A program made the position numbers and the translations under genes. From Ptychodera flava (Eukaryota; Hemichordata; Enteropneusta; Ptychoderidae), in NCBI RefSeq assembly GCF_041260155.1, contig NC_091944.1, positions 24,776,332 to 24,840,331 of the forward strand: a DNA stretch of 64,000 bases. Direction: 5' to 3'. A model generated the notes under the pieces. The model did not search any database, was not told where the DNA came from, and saw only the letters and a list, made by a program, of their open reading frames with translations. Below, piece after piece: positions 1 to 12,977 of the stretch; positions within the stretch are counted from its first letter, which is position 1, and the number at the start of each line of letters is the position of its first letter.

Positions 1-2389
1 CAAATAACTTTGATTGTACGCCCACTGGCGTTATTAATTAAAAATCGAATTTCTGAACATCTGAGTAATCTTCAAAGTTTCTACAAATATTATAAACAGC
101 ATCAAATAAAGTTGTCCGGTAATCATTGTACAAAGAACAATGTAATAAAAAATGCATTTCATCCTCAAGGGCGTTATCGTTACAATAAATACATTTTCTA
201 TCTTGTACAATTTCTCCTCGATATCTGCCAGTTTCCACACGAAGTGGTAATATCCCAAATCTAAACTGAGCATAAAGTGAGCGGGTACTTCTCTCTAAAT
301 TATAGTTTTCCCTTTGATAGGCCCTTTTAAAAATCTTATAGGTACGTAGTTTGGGTTGGTTGTTTACTTTGTCAGACCAGTGAATTACTCTGTCTGCTTC
401 AACTTTTTCTTTAACTTTTACCAGATCACAACAACCTCCATTTTCCGAAACATCAATATCTAAATAGTCAAAAATTTCATGCAATTCATAACTAAAATTA
501 TTAATACATAAAGAGTTGTCCCATAAGAAAATTCGTTTACACAATCGGTTATGATCCATATTCACCAGTCTATTCCAGTATCTGACCATGTTGGTCCAGT
601 GTCTAGTTTTTGATGAAATCCAACAAGTATCACCTTCAATGGCCGAGGTGGGAGCAAATTTATGAACTCCTAGAAAAAATCGAAGAGCTCTATTTTGGAT
701 ATTGTCACACTTTACATGAGATGCAAATCCCCAGATAGCAGAACAATAGTCCATAATAGGTACTACACAGTTGTCATACAATTTTGTAAATGTACAAAAA
801 CCCATATTTTTAACAGTTTTAAACTTTGAACAAATTTTACCAAGAGCTCTGCTTGCAGATTCTTTGCTAAGTATCTCAGACATATATTTGAAATGTAAAG
901 ATTCTTCTAACACAACCCCAAGGTATTTACATTTTGTAACATACTCTAATTCAGCACCTGCTAATCGAAACGTGAAGTTACTTCTCTCTATACCTCTACG
1001 TCTGAAATGAACAACATGTGATTTACTTTTATTTATCAAAAGACGCCATTTTCTACACCATGAAGTAATGTAGTCTAACATCTTTTGCATGTTCTCTTCG
1101 TTGTGCGAAATTACAGCAATATCGTCGGCATACAACAGAGCTGATACATTATCATCGCCTATTTGAATGCCACAATTTAACTCTTTTAAATCTACAACCA
1201 AGTCATTGATAAATATAGAAAATAAAGTTGGTGAAAGATTATCACCCTGCCTTACACCATGCAATGTATTGAACCAGTCAGTATAATTGTCATTAACTTT
1301 GACACAAGCTGACGTATTTGAATATAATGATGCTATTGAATTGTACATTTTCCCATCAATGTTATTAAGTAAAAGTTTATACAAAAGGATATTTCTATCT
1401 ACAAAATCAAATGCTTTCTGTAAATCAATAAAAGTTACAAAAGTAGGAAGACTGTTGTTCATTCTGTTTCTAATAATGGATGTAAGAACAAAAACATGAT
1501 CTTGACAAGACCTGTTTTTACGAAATCCATCCTGCTTGTCAACTAAAATATTATTATTATCTACAAATACAGTAAGTCTTTTATTTAGAATTGAACTATA
1601 TACTTTTGAAATGACAGACAACAAACTTATTCCTCTATAATTAAGTGGAACTCTCACATCATTAGTTCGACACTTAGGAATAGGATAAATAATACTTTTA
1701 CGCCAAATACTGGGTATCTTGCCAGAATCAAAACACATTTGAAAAAGATGAACTAAAACTTCAATAACATTGTCATTTTTAAGCACTTCATATGGAATGT
1801 TATCAATACCACTTGCTTTCCTATTTTTACCCTTTAATACGGCACATTTAACTTCAGCAAAAGTGAAATTTTTATTCAAATGTTGATTTTGTTCATATAA
1901 CGGATCAGATAAATTATTCTCTAACACAGACTTATGATGTTTCACATCACTATAAAATTGCTCATCAAACTGATCCCTAGCGTCACTGGTTTGTGAATAT
2001 AAAGCAGAAAAATCTCTCTTCCAAGAACCTAATACAAAATTCGAGTCAGTAATAACATTATGGTCATCATTATAAACTTCCATGGGTATAGAATTCTTAA
2101 CCTTTTTACTGGGTCCCAAACGCTCAACATACTCCCAAAAACGTGTAGGATTCGCAGTACAAATTTCCTCAATTTCCATTTGAAGACCAAGCTTAAATTT
2201 ACGTTCATGAGATCGCAACCGTTTATCAAATGAATTTCGGGCAATCTTAAATTGTGTTCTAAGGTAAGAATACTGTGCATTCCCAACCTCATGCTTCTTA
2301 CATTTAAGAAAATCCTTTTCTTTGTCTCGCATATTTTTCCACAATACTTTTAACTCTTCATTCCATTAAGGTTTGTGAAACTTACGACG
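1..2389 (-). mobile_element. 5'-truncated non-LTR retrotransposon (LINE)
   Basis: A minus-strand LINE occupies the start of the window. What remains is the end of ORF2: reverse transcriptase plus a C-terminal region with a Cys/His cluster. The apurinic-type endonuclease that should precede the RT is missing. The coding homology stops at about 2366, just before an (AT)n run that starts at 2390, so the element is truncated at its 5' side. The 3' tail was not identified and may lie beyond the window edge. Clade is uncertain: the C-terminal C-x2-C...H...C cluster and the RT motif set suggest an I/Nimb- or RTE-like group. Confidence 0.9.
38..2344 (-). CDS. LINE ORF2 reverse transcriptase, partial
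   Basis: An open frame of about 768 codons encodes the RT of the LINE. RT motifs are in order: GKNRKASGIDNIP near residue 172, YRGISLLSVISKV near 236, GFRKNRSCQDH near 273, FIDLQKAFD with the first catalytic Asp at 307, GVRQGDNLSPTLFSIFIND near 363 and the catalytic YADD at 405-408. Near the C terminus a CIYC...H...C cluster matches the zinc-knuckle-like tail of several LINE clades. The listed start is a TTG, not a real initiation codon. The frame continues upstream through W-N-E-E-L to an in-frame stop at 2366-2368, where LINEs usually have a Lys-Pro-Trp-Trp stretch. The frame is long and intact, so the insertion is fairly young. Confidence 0.9.
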   Translation of the reverse strand: MWKNMRDKEKDFLKCKKHEVGNAQYSYLRTQFKIARNSFDKRLRSHERKFKLGLQMEIEEICTANPTRFWEYVERLGPSKKVKNSIPMEVYNDDHNVITDSNFVLGSWKRDFSALYSQTSDARDQFDEQFYSDVKHHKSVLENNLSDPLYEQNQHLNKNFTFAEVKCAVLKGKNRKASGIDNIPYEVLKNDNVIEVLVHLFQMCFDSGKIPSIWRKSIIYPIPKCRTNDVRVPLNYRGISLLSVISKVYSSILNKRLTVFVDNNNILVDKQDGFRKNRSCQDHVFVLTSIIRNRMNNSLPTFVTFIDLQKAFDFVDRNILLYKLLLNNIDGKMYNSIASLYSNTSACVKVNDNYTDWFNTLHGVRQGDNLSPTLFSIFINDLVVDLKELNCGIQIGDDNVSALLYADDIAVISHNEENMQKMLDYITSWCRKWRLLINKSKSHVVHFRRRGIERSNFTFRLAGAELEYVTKCKYLGVVLEESLHFKYMSEILSKESASRALGKICSKFKTVKNMGFCTFTKLYDNCVVPIMDYCSAIWGFASHVKCDNIQNRALRFFLGVHKFAPTSAIEGDTCWISSKTRHWTNMVRYWNRLVNMDHNRLCKRIFLWDNSLCINNFSYELHEIFDYLDIDVSENGGCCDLVKVKEKVEADRVIHWSDKVNNQPKLRTYKIFKRAYQRENYNLERSTRSLYAQFRFGILPLRVETGRYRGEIVQDRKCIYCNDNALEDEMHFLLHCSLYNDYRTTLFDAVYNICRNFEDYSDVQKFDF

Positions 2390-2399
2390 TATATATATA

Positions 2400-2450
<51 letters not shown>
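2390..2450. repeat. (AT)n microsatellite
   Basis: About 60 bp of almost pure AT dinucleotide directly abuts the truncated 5' side of the LINE. It may mark the insertion junction or have grown from it. Short frames reading Tyr-Ile repeats here are artefacts. Confidence 0.95.
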
Positions 2451-2452
<2 letters not shown>

Positions 2453-2867
2453 CCCTACTTTGAGTTAGGGCTGCACCGTACTACAGTTATGCAATACTGG
2501 CGAATTCCGAACACCCTAACCCCAGCGGAGATGAATGTACATGGTTTGCGCGGAACAGAGATTGCCGAGCCATGACTAGATACCTTTTTGTTTAATATTT
2601 AACCAGAAACTGATCATCATTGTAATCAAAGGCCAAAAATAGGCAAATGGCCTCTGGATTACAGGTTATTTATTTGTGACCAGATTTCAAAATGTTTAAA
2701 ATCTCTTCAGTAATCCGCAACGTACACTCATTATCCGTGGTGATCTTTGGCCTTCAGAATAATCGTACTCATCAAACAGTTAAAAATTAAACCACAGAGA
2801 ATCGAGTTTGTGCACCTGGTGTTATGTTGTTGTTTTTGTCTTTTTTGAAGATTATATTCATTTTTTA
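2451..2867. other. No gene recognised
   Basis: Unique-looking AT-rich sequence between the (AT)n run and an inverted-repeat element. No coding frame with family features, RNA gene or repeat was recognised. Confidence 0.4.
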
Positions 2868-3201
2868 GGATACCAGAAGCTGTAACATTGATGATTTGTC
2901 ATTATTTTGTCTATGGAGTCAACTACAGTTTCTTGTTCTACTCCCCACAGCAAGTTGAAAAACAAACTTATTCATGTGTAGACCGCATTTTTATAGTTGG
3001 CGGGTAAATCCTGATCCCGATTAGAATTCAAATGTAAACAATAACAGTGTTTTTTACACATAAAGACGCTGTGTTAACACGCTCAATAGTCGATGATTCA
3101 ACATGTTTTTGAGTGTAGAACGAGATCTTTGAATCGACATTCAAAGCAAACAAAAAGTGATGAAAAAAATCATTAAAATTTACAATTAAGTTACCTTTAA
3201 C
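2868..3201. mobile_element. MITE family A, copy 1
   Basis: Fold-back element with imperfect terminal inverted repeats. The left end reads about AGCTGTAACATTGATGAT and the right end complements it (ATCATTAAAATTTACAATTAAGTTACC, followed by TTTAA). The inner arms carry the family hallmark CTTGTTCTACTCC...AGCATGTTGA, mirrored as ...GTAGAACGAG. The central block AATTCAAATGTAAACAATAACAG is shared with copies at 32417, 37378 and 38754. No coding capacity. Borders are approximate. Confidence 0.7.
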
Positions 3202-4219
<1,018 letters not shown>

Positions 4220-4598
4220 GGTCCCTTTCCGACGATTGGCATTATTAAATGGCATTGCAGAGTTTGGATCATGCAGTCATATTCATCTATATATTTACAC
4301 AGATGACCAGTCAAATATAAAATATTACCGTTCATTTGGCATACACAGAAGGCTCGTTCAAGATATCTGTACATGTCTGTTATTCTAGGATTTCTATAGT
4401 CATAATATGGTATGCTAAAACGTTCGTTTCTTTTTGTCGATTTCCTTTCGTTCCGAAGGCATGCACACAATTATCTGTCGTGGACCGGTCTACTTATCGT
4501 TCGCCCGTACAAAAAACCTCTTCTCCTTACTACATTACACCGTGCACGGAGACGAACACACCTTAACGATGTTGTGTAAATCTCACAGCATAGATACA

Positions 4599-4626
4599 CC
4601 ACGGTCCCTCTATAGAGGGACCGTGG
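4599..4626. repeat. 28-bp perfect palindrome
   Basis: A perfect self-complementary sequence made of CCACGGTCCCTCTA and its complement, with no spacer. Imperfect relatives with the same GGTCCCTC/GAGGGACC core lie at 21519-21541 and 25216-25238. It may be the collapsed end of a fold-back transposon. Function unknown. Confidence 0.7.
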
Positions 4627-4832
4627 CTACACTAATCCATGGGTACAGCCGGGGAGAACGGAGGGGATTCCTGAGTAGGGCTTACAATGATTTCTGAAGG
4701 TATCGCATTTAAATTCCATCGGGGTGTTGAGTCAAACCGCGGCAACAGTTTTCCCGAGCGCCGACACCCTCTATTATGTACAACCGAATATATTTTCTGC
4801 ATATACAGAATATCGCGTTAAACAGCTTGCAA

Positions 4833-4834
<2 letters not shown>

Positions 4835-4928
<94 letters not shown>
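4835..4928. repeat. Compound (TC)n(TA)n microsatellite
   Basis: About 52 bp of TC repeat passes directly into about 42 bp of TA repeat. It lies in gene-free DNA. Confidence 0.97.
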
Positions 4929-4930
<2 letters not shown>

Positions 4931-5988
4931 CTGCGTGGAAGATCAAGTAAATTCTGACAGGCAAAGGGAAATATCAAACGTCTTCTAAAATATGCAACGT
5001 GTCCTAATAGGTGTTTGGATTGTGTATATAAGAGAAGGTAAATATCGTCGGAAGATTTCGATTTTTTACGAGAATTTAGCCAGAGAACGCTCTATTCTGA
5101 TTTTCCGTGACTCTAGGGTCAACTTTTTGTGACGGGGCAATATAACGGTGTTACAAAAGCCTCTTTATATTAAATCGCAAGCAATACGTGCGCTATCTGC
5201 CGGGCAATTTTACCGATTAAATTGGAGTGAAAGTTGTAAAGGAATGCTGACAAAACTTGAGAGAGTCCTTTATCTTGCCGTATAAATCACCCGTTATTTC
5301 ACAAGCTGGCACGACTATGCAGGATTCTTTATGGATTCTACGCTCGAGATGGTTGTTATTATTTATTAGGAAGCGAAAGACGATTTACTCACCTGAAGTT
5401 GAGTTTAATAGAATCTCACACCCCCAAGGGACCTGGGATCAGATTTCGCACACGAGTTGGGGATATTTCCCACACCGACGATCCCACACTGTCCGGGGCA
5501 AAGAATATGGGAAATGTTTTACCGAAAGGCGTTAATTCGGGCATTGAGGGCGCAGGGCCATAGGAATTCATGCCATCGGTTTCATTTTAAGTGTACGGCA
5601 TACAGCAAAGCCCGAGGGATACAGAATTCTCAAGAGTACTCGAGACTATATGTCACAGCGGCGTTTTATCTTTGTCCACATTCAATGCCCCTAAACATAA
5701 ATCATTTTGATTTGGTACATAAAACACGACACGTTTGCTGCCAAGCAATTGTTGAAGGTGCAAATAGCCAACCAGATGAACAGCTTTTGTCTGTGTAGGA
5801 AACAAAAACAAAATACTTGCTGTGACAATTTAAGGGAAGAGCAGTGGCAAAGAAAGTCAAAACCTACTCAGTATCCCAGTCTCCTTCACAAAGCAATTGA
5901 TGAGATATTCTTTGGGCAACTCTATAAGATATAACGTAGACAATTAACATTTGCCCAGCTGACACTCAAGTGTTTCACATGGCATTAC

Positions 5989-5994
<6 letters not shown>
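4929..5994. other. No gene recognised
   Basis: About 1 kb of mixed-composition DNA between two microsatellites. Short open frames occur on the plus strand, but none shows a domain, start context or splice structure that would support a gene. Confidence 0.4.

Positions 5995-6080
<86 letters not shown>
5995..6080. repeat. (GA)n microsatellite with G run
   Basis: About 77 bp of GA repeat followed by about 9 G, then GGGA-rich purine sequence to about 6200. Confidence 0.97.
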
Positions 6081-6081
<1 letters not shown>

Positions 6082-7579
6082 CAGACACAGGCACACAGCC
6101 ATGCAGCCTGACGGAGACAAACAGTTAGACAGAGAAGGGAGGGAGGGAGGGAGGGAGAGAGAGAGGGGGTCAGAGGGGATAGAAGGGGAGAATATACAAA
6201 TTGAGGGAAGCAGACGGGCCTGGCGGACAGGGAATATATAAAAGGACAGAAAAGGGGTCTACAGACCAAAAGACTCTGGGACAGTGCTGAAAAGAGAGAC
6301 AGAACACTACATCTATATTTTCGTGCCACCGTGCTGTTTCCATGCCAGTAGTTTGTATGATAGGACATTCCATATTGCTTTATTTTGCACTATACTCTGT
6401 AAATAAATGTCGTATGTGTTTTCACCGTTGAATGGACCGTAGGCTCGGATAATGCCAGTGGATTTGAGGCGGACACAACAGAGTTGAAGGAATTACACCT
6501 GTATTCCCAGTAATGGTATAAGGTTGTAAATGGCAGAAACGGGTCGCGCAACACACTCACAAATATGGAAAGATAGATTGTACAAGAAGACTTATGGTAT
6601 ATTAAATATAACGGGATCAATGATCATGGTATACGTGCGTGATTCCCTTAAGTCCAAAGTGCCCACTCAATATCAACAAAGGGCTGAAAGGGGTCTTTGA
6701 GAGATTCTATACGGTATTCAATTGCTGACAAAGAATGGTCTGGTCAACCACGGCACGGTTTAAACACAACCCTGCAATTTTAAAACAGCTTAAATCACTG
6801 GAGCATAGCATTATGCGTTGCACTTTGTCTCCGGAGCCATACACGAGAAACGACATTTAGACAACGTTTGTCTCAAAAATTATGAAAATATTGATTTATT
6901 TTTCTCGATCGAGATGAAGATACGGACAGAAACAATTGCATTTAATGTAATAAATTATGCTTGAAATCATTTTTCGATGATTAAACGGTTCACTGTCAGA
7001 GGATATGAAGTTCGGAATTCATGCTGCTGTCCTCGGTGAATTTTAAGTCTGGATACATGGGTCCAGAAAAGCGTGCCGGCTCATTCTATGTTCCACCGAC
7101 CAAAAGAAGGAGAAGAACAAAGATTGACTCGAAATTAGGACCGGAAAGACCAAACTTCACGGAAATACATTGAAGTCAGAGCCGTTAATAGCAATTGCAT
7201 GCATTTTTTAAATTCTTATAGAAGACGATTAATCTTGCTGATCGATGCGAGCTTGGCGACTAGATGGCGGACATCCTTATTATTGCAATTATCATCCGCA
7301 ATACAATAATAATGACGTCATTTGCTGTGGCAAAAGAATGAAATCGTCTTGTTATAATCGTGTATTAATTCAGCTTCTTTGATACTTTGAAATCTAAGAC
7401 AGTTTTTTTTTCGTTAACAGTCTGACAGCATTTCAGCGAAGTATTATCGTACTGGTAATATGCGTTTGTACATTGTTCATATACCTTTAGTTGCTCAGGG
7501 AAAAGCCGTGTACATATAAGTTTTATCTGATGACATAGTGGAAATCTACTTGAGTAATTACCAACTTAAATGTTGCTTC
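6081..7579. other. No gene recognised
   Basis: Purine-rich at the left, then ordinary AT-rich intergenic sequence. No domain-bearing frame, RNA gene or clear repeat seen. Confidence 0.4.
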
Positions 7580-8133
7580 TTAAAGCCCCACTAGCTGTAA
7601 CTCTTCAAATTTGTTGATCTCAAAATATCTTCCTATTCCTCCCTGGTTTACTCTGAATTCTACCATCTGAAGGGATATTGGCTTTTACTGCATTCGGAAA
7701 CCATTCCATTGTGAAAAGTTTGGCAATTAAATTCAAATTTAAGCGGTCATTTTGATTTCCCACCATTTTCAAAAATTGGTGATGTTACATAGGAAACAGA
7801 ACATACAATGTCACAGTTGAAAACATTCACCCCTATATGCATTACATTGGACTGCTCCGTGCAGTTTATGTGAAGATTTCAGTGCAGATATCGATATGCA
7901 CAGCTTCCACGGTTTTTGCTTTTCCGCATGGTTCTGTAATTTAATGTTTAGGACTGGTAAACATTTAATCGCAGTGTAATCTTTATCTTGCTAAAATTTG
8001 CATATACAGTCCCAGCGGCTATTTAATGATAAGTGTATACACAAACCTAATTAGTACATTCTCACATACTTGTTTTAGCTTTAAAGTAAAATCATAAAAA
8101 TAATGCTAAAAGATATAGCTAGTGGGGCTTTAA
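7580..8133. mobile_element. MITE family C, copy 1 (TTAA-flanked)
   Basis: A 554-bp element with clear terminal inverted repeats. It begins TTAAAGCCCCACTAGCTG and ends CTAGTGGGGCTTTAA, with TTAA at both borders as expected for piggyBac or Kolobok targets. The interior holds TTTCCCACCATTTTC, also found in inverted orientation in the copy at 41923. A further relative lies at 57740. No coding capacity, so it would depend on a transposase supplied elsewhere. Confidence 0.85.
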
Positions 8134-9594
8134 ATGAATCTTCGAATGCTATAAAATATACCAAGTTAACAGAGTGATTAAAGACGGGATGGCATAATGT
8201 TTTGTATATAAATAAAATAATTGTTTCTTAAAAATGGCAATAAAAATTCAAAAGCAAAAAGTTAATCAGGTTTTAGTTGCACTTTTGGCAATTCAGTAGT
8301 ATGCAATTTAACATTTTAGACTGCATATTTGTCAGTTTGTGTTACGGTTACACTACGATATGGAACGTGATTTGGATAATTAGCTGTTGTGGGGAATCTT
8401 TAGAAAAACTGGGGGTAGATTTTTTTCCGATCTATACTCAGACTGCAGTTTAAAAAAAATAAAAAAATAAAAAATAAAATACAAGGTATTTGTTATGTAG
8501 GGAAATGAAAAGGGGAAACGACAGCTGAGCTGGAGAAACCCCTAATCATGGTGTTAACAGTATCTGTTGTGAGATATTCGCCTAACAGAATCCTAGTGTG
8601 CCAGTCTACACAAACTTCGCGTATCTCAGACTTGACAAAATCTACCGTTGGCATCCGGCATGCTGATTTCGTTTTTCTTTAAGTAAACTGTCAGCCTGCA
8701 GGACTACAGGAAGACTTCATACTTGCAGGGGAAGTTTGATTATGAAATCCGAACTAAACTTTTGAATAATACTGCGCTATCATGGTTTACAATTTGTCAA
8801 GTTCATAAGGACGGTAAGGTGATAAAAAAGATGAGGTAAAATCTAAAAATGGCGTGTTGTAAATTGGCTGTCTGCGGGCAACCGCAACCTATTGTTAAGT
8901 AATGACATGTTTCACATGATAGTATCTGTGCACGATTGTTATCATATTATGTATTTACATGTGTTACAGCATGGCTTTCAAAACATGAGTTGATAATCAG
9001 CGTGGCGGCGATAGTGTGTAAGCACCTATCTCTACGTTGAACGCGATGCGATGAGATACAGCTACGTCTAGTTATTACATGTAGTCGATAGCGGAGTGAA
9101 CGGGCAATGTGTAAATGGCTGAACTCTGTTATGTTTAAAATCAGCAAAATAGTTTACATTACAACAAAAAAACTTGAAAGTACTGTTGATGGACGCCAAG
9201 GTTAGGGACATAGCACAAGGCCATTCCTGGCATTGTCTCTTTTACAGTGTTTATAAGATCATTTGCGACTTAAATGTACCCTATTATCACCGTGGGTTCG
9301 GCTCTCAGACAAGCCGCATTCAATGTGTCCTAGGTCGTGCACACAAAAAGCCATTGATACGGATAAATAAATTCTCCCTTCGCTGCGGAGACTCCCGAGC
9401 TGAATAAAATGTCCAGATTGGCCGCAGCTTGTCGATGTACACCCAACCTTTTTAGCAAGCCCATTGCACCGTTCCTGAAGCCGAATGGAGTACATATATT
9501 ATCGTGGTGTCAACACAAAGATACCAAGAGCTGTACAGGGCTCATTAGCGGGCAAATATAAGTCGTTGTGACATCTCACTGTGTAGACATGGGG
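8134..9594. other. No gene recognised; 3' flank of the 9595-10626 gene
   Basis: Intergenic AT-rich DNA. The part nearest 9595 may be the 3' untranslated region of the minus-strand gene. No clear minus-strand AATAAA was found close to its stop. Confidence 0.35.
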
Positions 9595-10626
9595 TTAGAT
9601 GATTGACGTTGTAGACCTCGTCATTGCGGGAAGGGTTTGATTTTTGCCTTTGGTCGCGTGGAGCGGTAGAACAGCCACTGTTTCAACTTCGGTCGAGCTG
9701 GCCGGTCTCGGTACGTGTTGGACGTTTCCTTTGCCTCCCGGCTTGAAGAAAGCCGCCGTTTTGTGGCTCGAGACCACATGCATCCCCCCTGGTCCTCGAG
9801 ATCGGAACGATCCCTTCGCTAGAGCAGTCCGTGGCTTTCCGTCCGCCTCGTTTTCCGAATCGCCGCTGTGGCTGTCCGCCAGCTTCGAGAATTTTTCTTT
9901 ACTGTTTTGATTGTTAAAGATTAACGATGTATTGGTGGCTTGTCGTTTAAGTTGTCCATATTTTGCATATCCGTGTTCCTTTGAATTATTGCTGGCCTGT
10001 CTTTGCTGTTCCTCGGCGTCTTCGGCCATCAAATACATCTTCTTTTTCTCCAACAGGTACTTCGGATTCGCCTTCAGAAGTTTCTTGTTTTTCCGTTTCC
10101 ACTGACGGTACATAAAGCTGGGCTTGATCAGTGGGGGTAACACGGGGGGCTGGGGTCTGCGGAGGGCGTTCATTTCCAGCTTCATCCTCTCGCGGAGCTC
10201 GGGTTCCAAGGTGGGTTTGTTTTTCTTCCCCCGCCTCATCTCCACCCTCTCCTTCCATTCCCAGTATTCCCTAAGCTCCGTCTTGAAGTCACGGAAGTCC
10301 AGAGAGTTGTGGCTGCTCCCGCTGGAAGACGATTCGCTGACCTGCCAGTCGCGCTCGCGCTCGCGCTCGCGCTCCTTCTTTTTCTCGTGGTACCAGTTGA
10401 CCAATTTCAACCTGTCGGTAAGTTGTCGGTGGGTATAAGTCATTTGTATGATCACTTGCGAGTGTTCCTTCTCTATTTTGCTGATTCTCCGGTCGAGGAG
10501 CGCTTCCTCCTTCATGTTCTGGACCATCGCGCGTGTCCAGTAATCGACAGTGTTCGTGTGGTTGTCGCCGTTTTTCTTGCTCTTGTCTCCGGAACGTCCA
10601 CCGTCTCCGTCGCTTAGATCCCCCAT
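9595..10626 (-). CDS. Uncharacterised 343-residue charged protein
   Basis: Single uninterrupted frame from ATG (MGDLSDGDGG) to TAA. I do not recognise the family. Visible parts: an acidic/Gly-rich N terminus; a helical, coiled-coil-like stretch near residues 30-85 (WTRAMVQNMKEEALLDRRIS...); a run of alternating Arg-Glu near 86-93 encoded by a GC-rich hexanucleotide repeat (about 10350-10372); a Ser-rich patch; a basic segment with PPVLPPLIKPSFMYRQWKRK near 160; and a disordered Ser/Gly/Lys C-terminal third. No signal peptide or membrane segment. High GC and consistent codon structure contrast with the AT-rich flanks and support a real gene. It could be a single-exon gene or one long exon. The absence of homologues I can name keeps confidence moderate. 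Confidence 0.6.
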   Translation of the reverse strand: MGDLSDGDGGRSGDKSKKNGDNHTNTVDYWTRAMVQNMKEEALLDRRISKIEKEHSQVIIQMTYTHRQLTDRLKLVNWYHEKKKERERERERDWQVSESSSSGSSHNSLDFRDFKTELREYWEWKERVEMRRGKKNKPTLEPELRERMKLEMNALRRPQPPVLPPLIKPSFMYRQWKRKNKKLLKANPKYLLEKKKMYLMAEDAEEQQRQASNNSKEHGYAKYGQLKRQATNTSLIFNNQNSKEKFSKLADSHSGDSENEADGKPRTALAKGSFRSRGPGGMHVVSSHKTAAFFKPGGKGNVQHVPRPASSTEVETVAVLPLHATKGKNQTLPAMTRSTTSII

Positions 10627-12611
10627 TTTGGTTCACTATATTTTGCCTTCCCCACAGTTTTTATCACATTTATGACGTCTAGCGTCTGTCACGCACGTCG
10701 GCAGCCCATGGCCGGCAAACAACTCCGAAGAAAAAGTTCAACCTTCCTGGTCGGTCATCGGTTTGTGTTTCTCGGCAGTGATTGCCTTGTTCTTATAACT
10801 GTTACATATATGGCTTGACTGAACTGTAACACAATGCGCAGGGCAAGCGTTTATCTACAGAACCACATATATATAGCGCCCATCGTTAATCGGATCTACC
10901 CCCCGGTGACGGGTCATGCGACAATTGGTTGCACTCGAAAAGTCAAGATACGTGTGTCCCCTGAGACCTACAATGTCCCTAACACCGTGAAGGAAGAACT
11001 GTTGTCTCATGTGAAGGACGAATTGAGCAGCATTCCTTAGTTGTAGTAAAAAGTCCAATGACGTCCGAGGGCTCACCTGCGATCTAAACCCTTATTACCT
11101 TGGCAACTGTTTATACGGTGCTGAGAAATCGATTAACAAAGCTTCAATGGTCCTAAAACACTGCTGGCGTTGACAATGGCTTCATTACGTTGGCGACAAT
11201 TCCGAGCAGGGGCCCTGTCATTCCCGGACACATGCATCCTGCTGGGTTATCATCAGAATTCCCGTTAATCTCGACATTGTCTTCCGGGGAACGATGGCTT
11301 TAATTAATATCCTCAGGTCGTCTTCCGGATCCCGAACAACTTCGTCTGGTCTCGACTGTGAAGCATGAGCTGACCGCATTCGGTGTACACCTTCTGCTCT
11401 AGTGGCTATATGTCTCAACGCACCACTGACGCAGTGTTGTCGCACATTACTTTATCCTAGTAACAACAGGGCCACCATGAGTCTCCTGGCGACGGGTCCG
11501 TCGTGTGACCCCGTAATGTCAAGATCTCCCCTATTAAACATTAAGGTTTCGGTCCCATCACGACACAACACAACACAGCGCAGACAAGCAGTGGTCGCCC
11601 AGCGGCGGTTTTGCTCGTTCTGGGCGTTCGCGTTTTGAAGTGCTATCCAACTCGTTGTCCACTGGTCTGAGAGTAGCCCTGTTTTCGTATAGAGGCACAT
11701 GTAGTCCGTGGAGTTGTACAACGCAACGGGGTCTCCGTCAATTAGTTGCACCCGAAATTCAAATGCTCGATGCACAATAGAGCGATCGGCCATCCCCCTT
11801 GGTTCATATAGATCTGAATACAGCCCTTTTTAATACCTCGATACACCTGGCTACAATGGGCTTTCGCGAAAATCTTCTTTCATCCCTTTACAGTTTGACG
11901 GTCCGCGTCCTTGTTCTGTGTGTACAAACGTCTTCTAAGGAGTTGAATGGGCCTAAACAAACGCAAACATTGTTGGTAGTGTTAATCCCACACGCGGCGG
12001 TCTTTTACTTGGGTGATAAATTCTCTGCGAGGCATGTCGACTTCGACGATCAATTCTTTTTGTACCCAAAGTAAATCGGTGAATCGCGACGTCTGCGTGT
12101 CTATTTGTCAATGTCGGGTGATAATGACCGTGAAAAGTGATAGTTAGTTGGCTATAATGAATGCTTGGCGATAAAATTTATTCCTTACTGCCGTTACAGC
12201 TTGAGAATGACTGGCCCATGGATAAATAATTTACCACATATCGTTTTTTTTTGTGATCACCAATAAATGACCAAGTAATGTATACTACCAAAAGTCTACA
12301 TAATATTTCGGTACCGGTGTTCTATACTTATTTGTTTTGGTGTGTTGTTTTTCTTTCCTTCTGACGAACTTTCCGGTGGCATCATAAAATTTAACGTTCA
12401 GTAGTCTTTATTTAGTTTCTGGGCACAAAAGTTACCATCTCCTGGTGACGTCACATTCAACTTCGGGTGACATCGACAAGGGAGAACTGACTACCAAGAG
12501 CTGAACAAATAAACATTTCGACTTTACATCGACGGTGTATCAGCGTCTATCATCGGCACGTCAAGGACACCGTACTAGAGTAAACACCACTTCTATACGT
12601 CACGGCGTTAT
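10627..12611. other. No gene recognised; upstream of the minus-strand gene
   Basis: The first 150-200 bp are the presumed promoter side of the 9595-10626 gene; no core element stands out. The rest has short open frames, the longest being 113 codons on minus at 11452-11793, with no recognisable domain. Confidence 0.35.
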
Positions 12612-12977
12612 TTAAGGTAGTATGCGCCTCGAAAGTGAAGGACGTAAACTTCTGCTCAAACTTTCCTCAATGAAACTTTCAACCACACTCTTACCAAATC
12701 AAGACTGTAAAAATCAGGGTCGCCATGCCAAGTTTTCTACAAGAGATACAAATTTCCGGACTTTTATCAGTATTTGAAATTAAAAATGGCCGCCATCCCT
12801 GTGTATGATTCTACTATTATACGGCGCAAAACAAAATTTTTGATTTTCAAAAAACTAAGTTGATATTTTTTTTCTTTCTACACGAACTTTAAAATGAGCC
12901 CGCACAAGTGGTAGTCAAATAAAGAATTGTTAAAAATATGAAAGTCCGAATCTGTCCCCGAGGCGCGTTCTACCTTA
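12612..12977. mobile_element. MITE family B, copy 1 (TTAA-flanked)
   Basis: A 366-bp element starting TTAAGGTAGTATGCGCCTC and ending GAGGCGCGTTCTACCTTAA, so the inverted repeats include TTAA at each border. The interior contains AAAATGGCCGCCATCCCTG, shared with the nested copy at 38934. Non-coding and non-autonomous. Confidence 0.9.

Noticed and set aside
11452-11793. 113-codon minus-strand frame
   Set aside because: No domain or homologue recognised, no splice support, and a length plausible by chance in GC-richer DNA.
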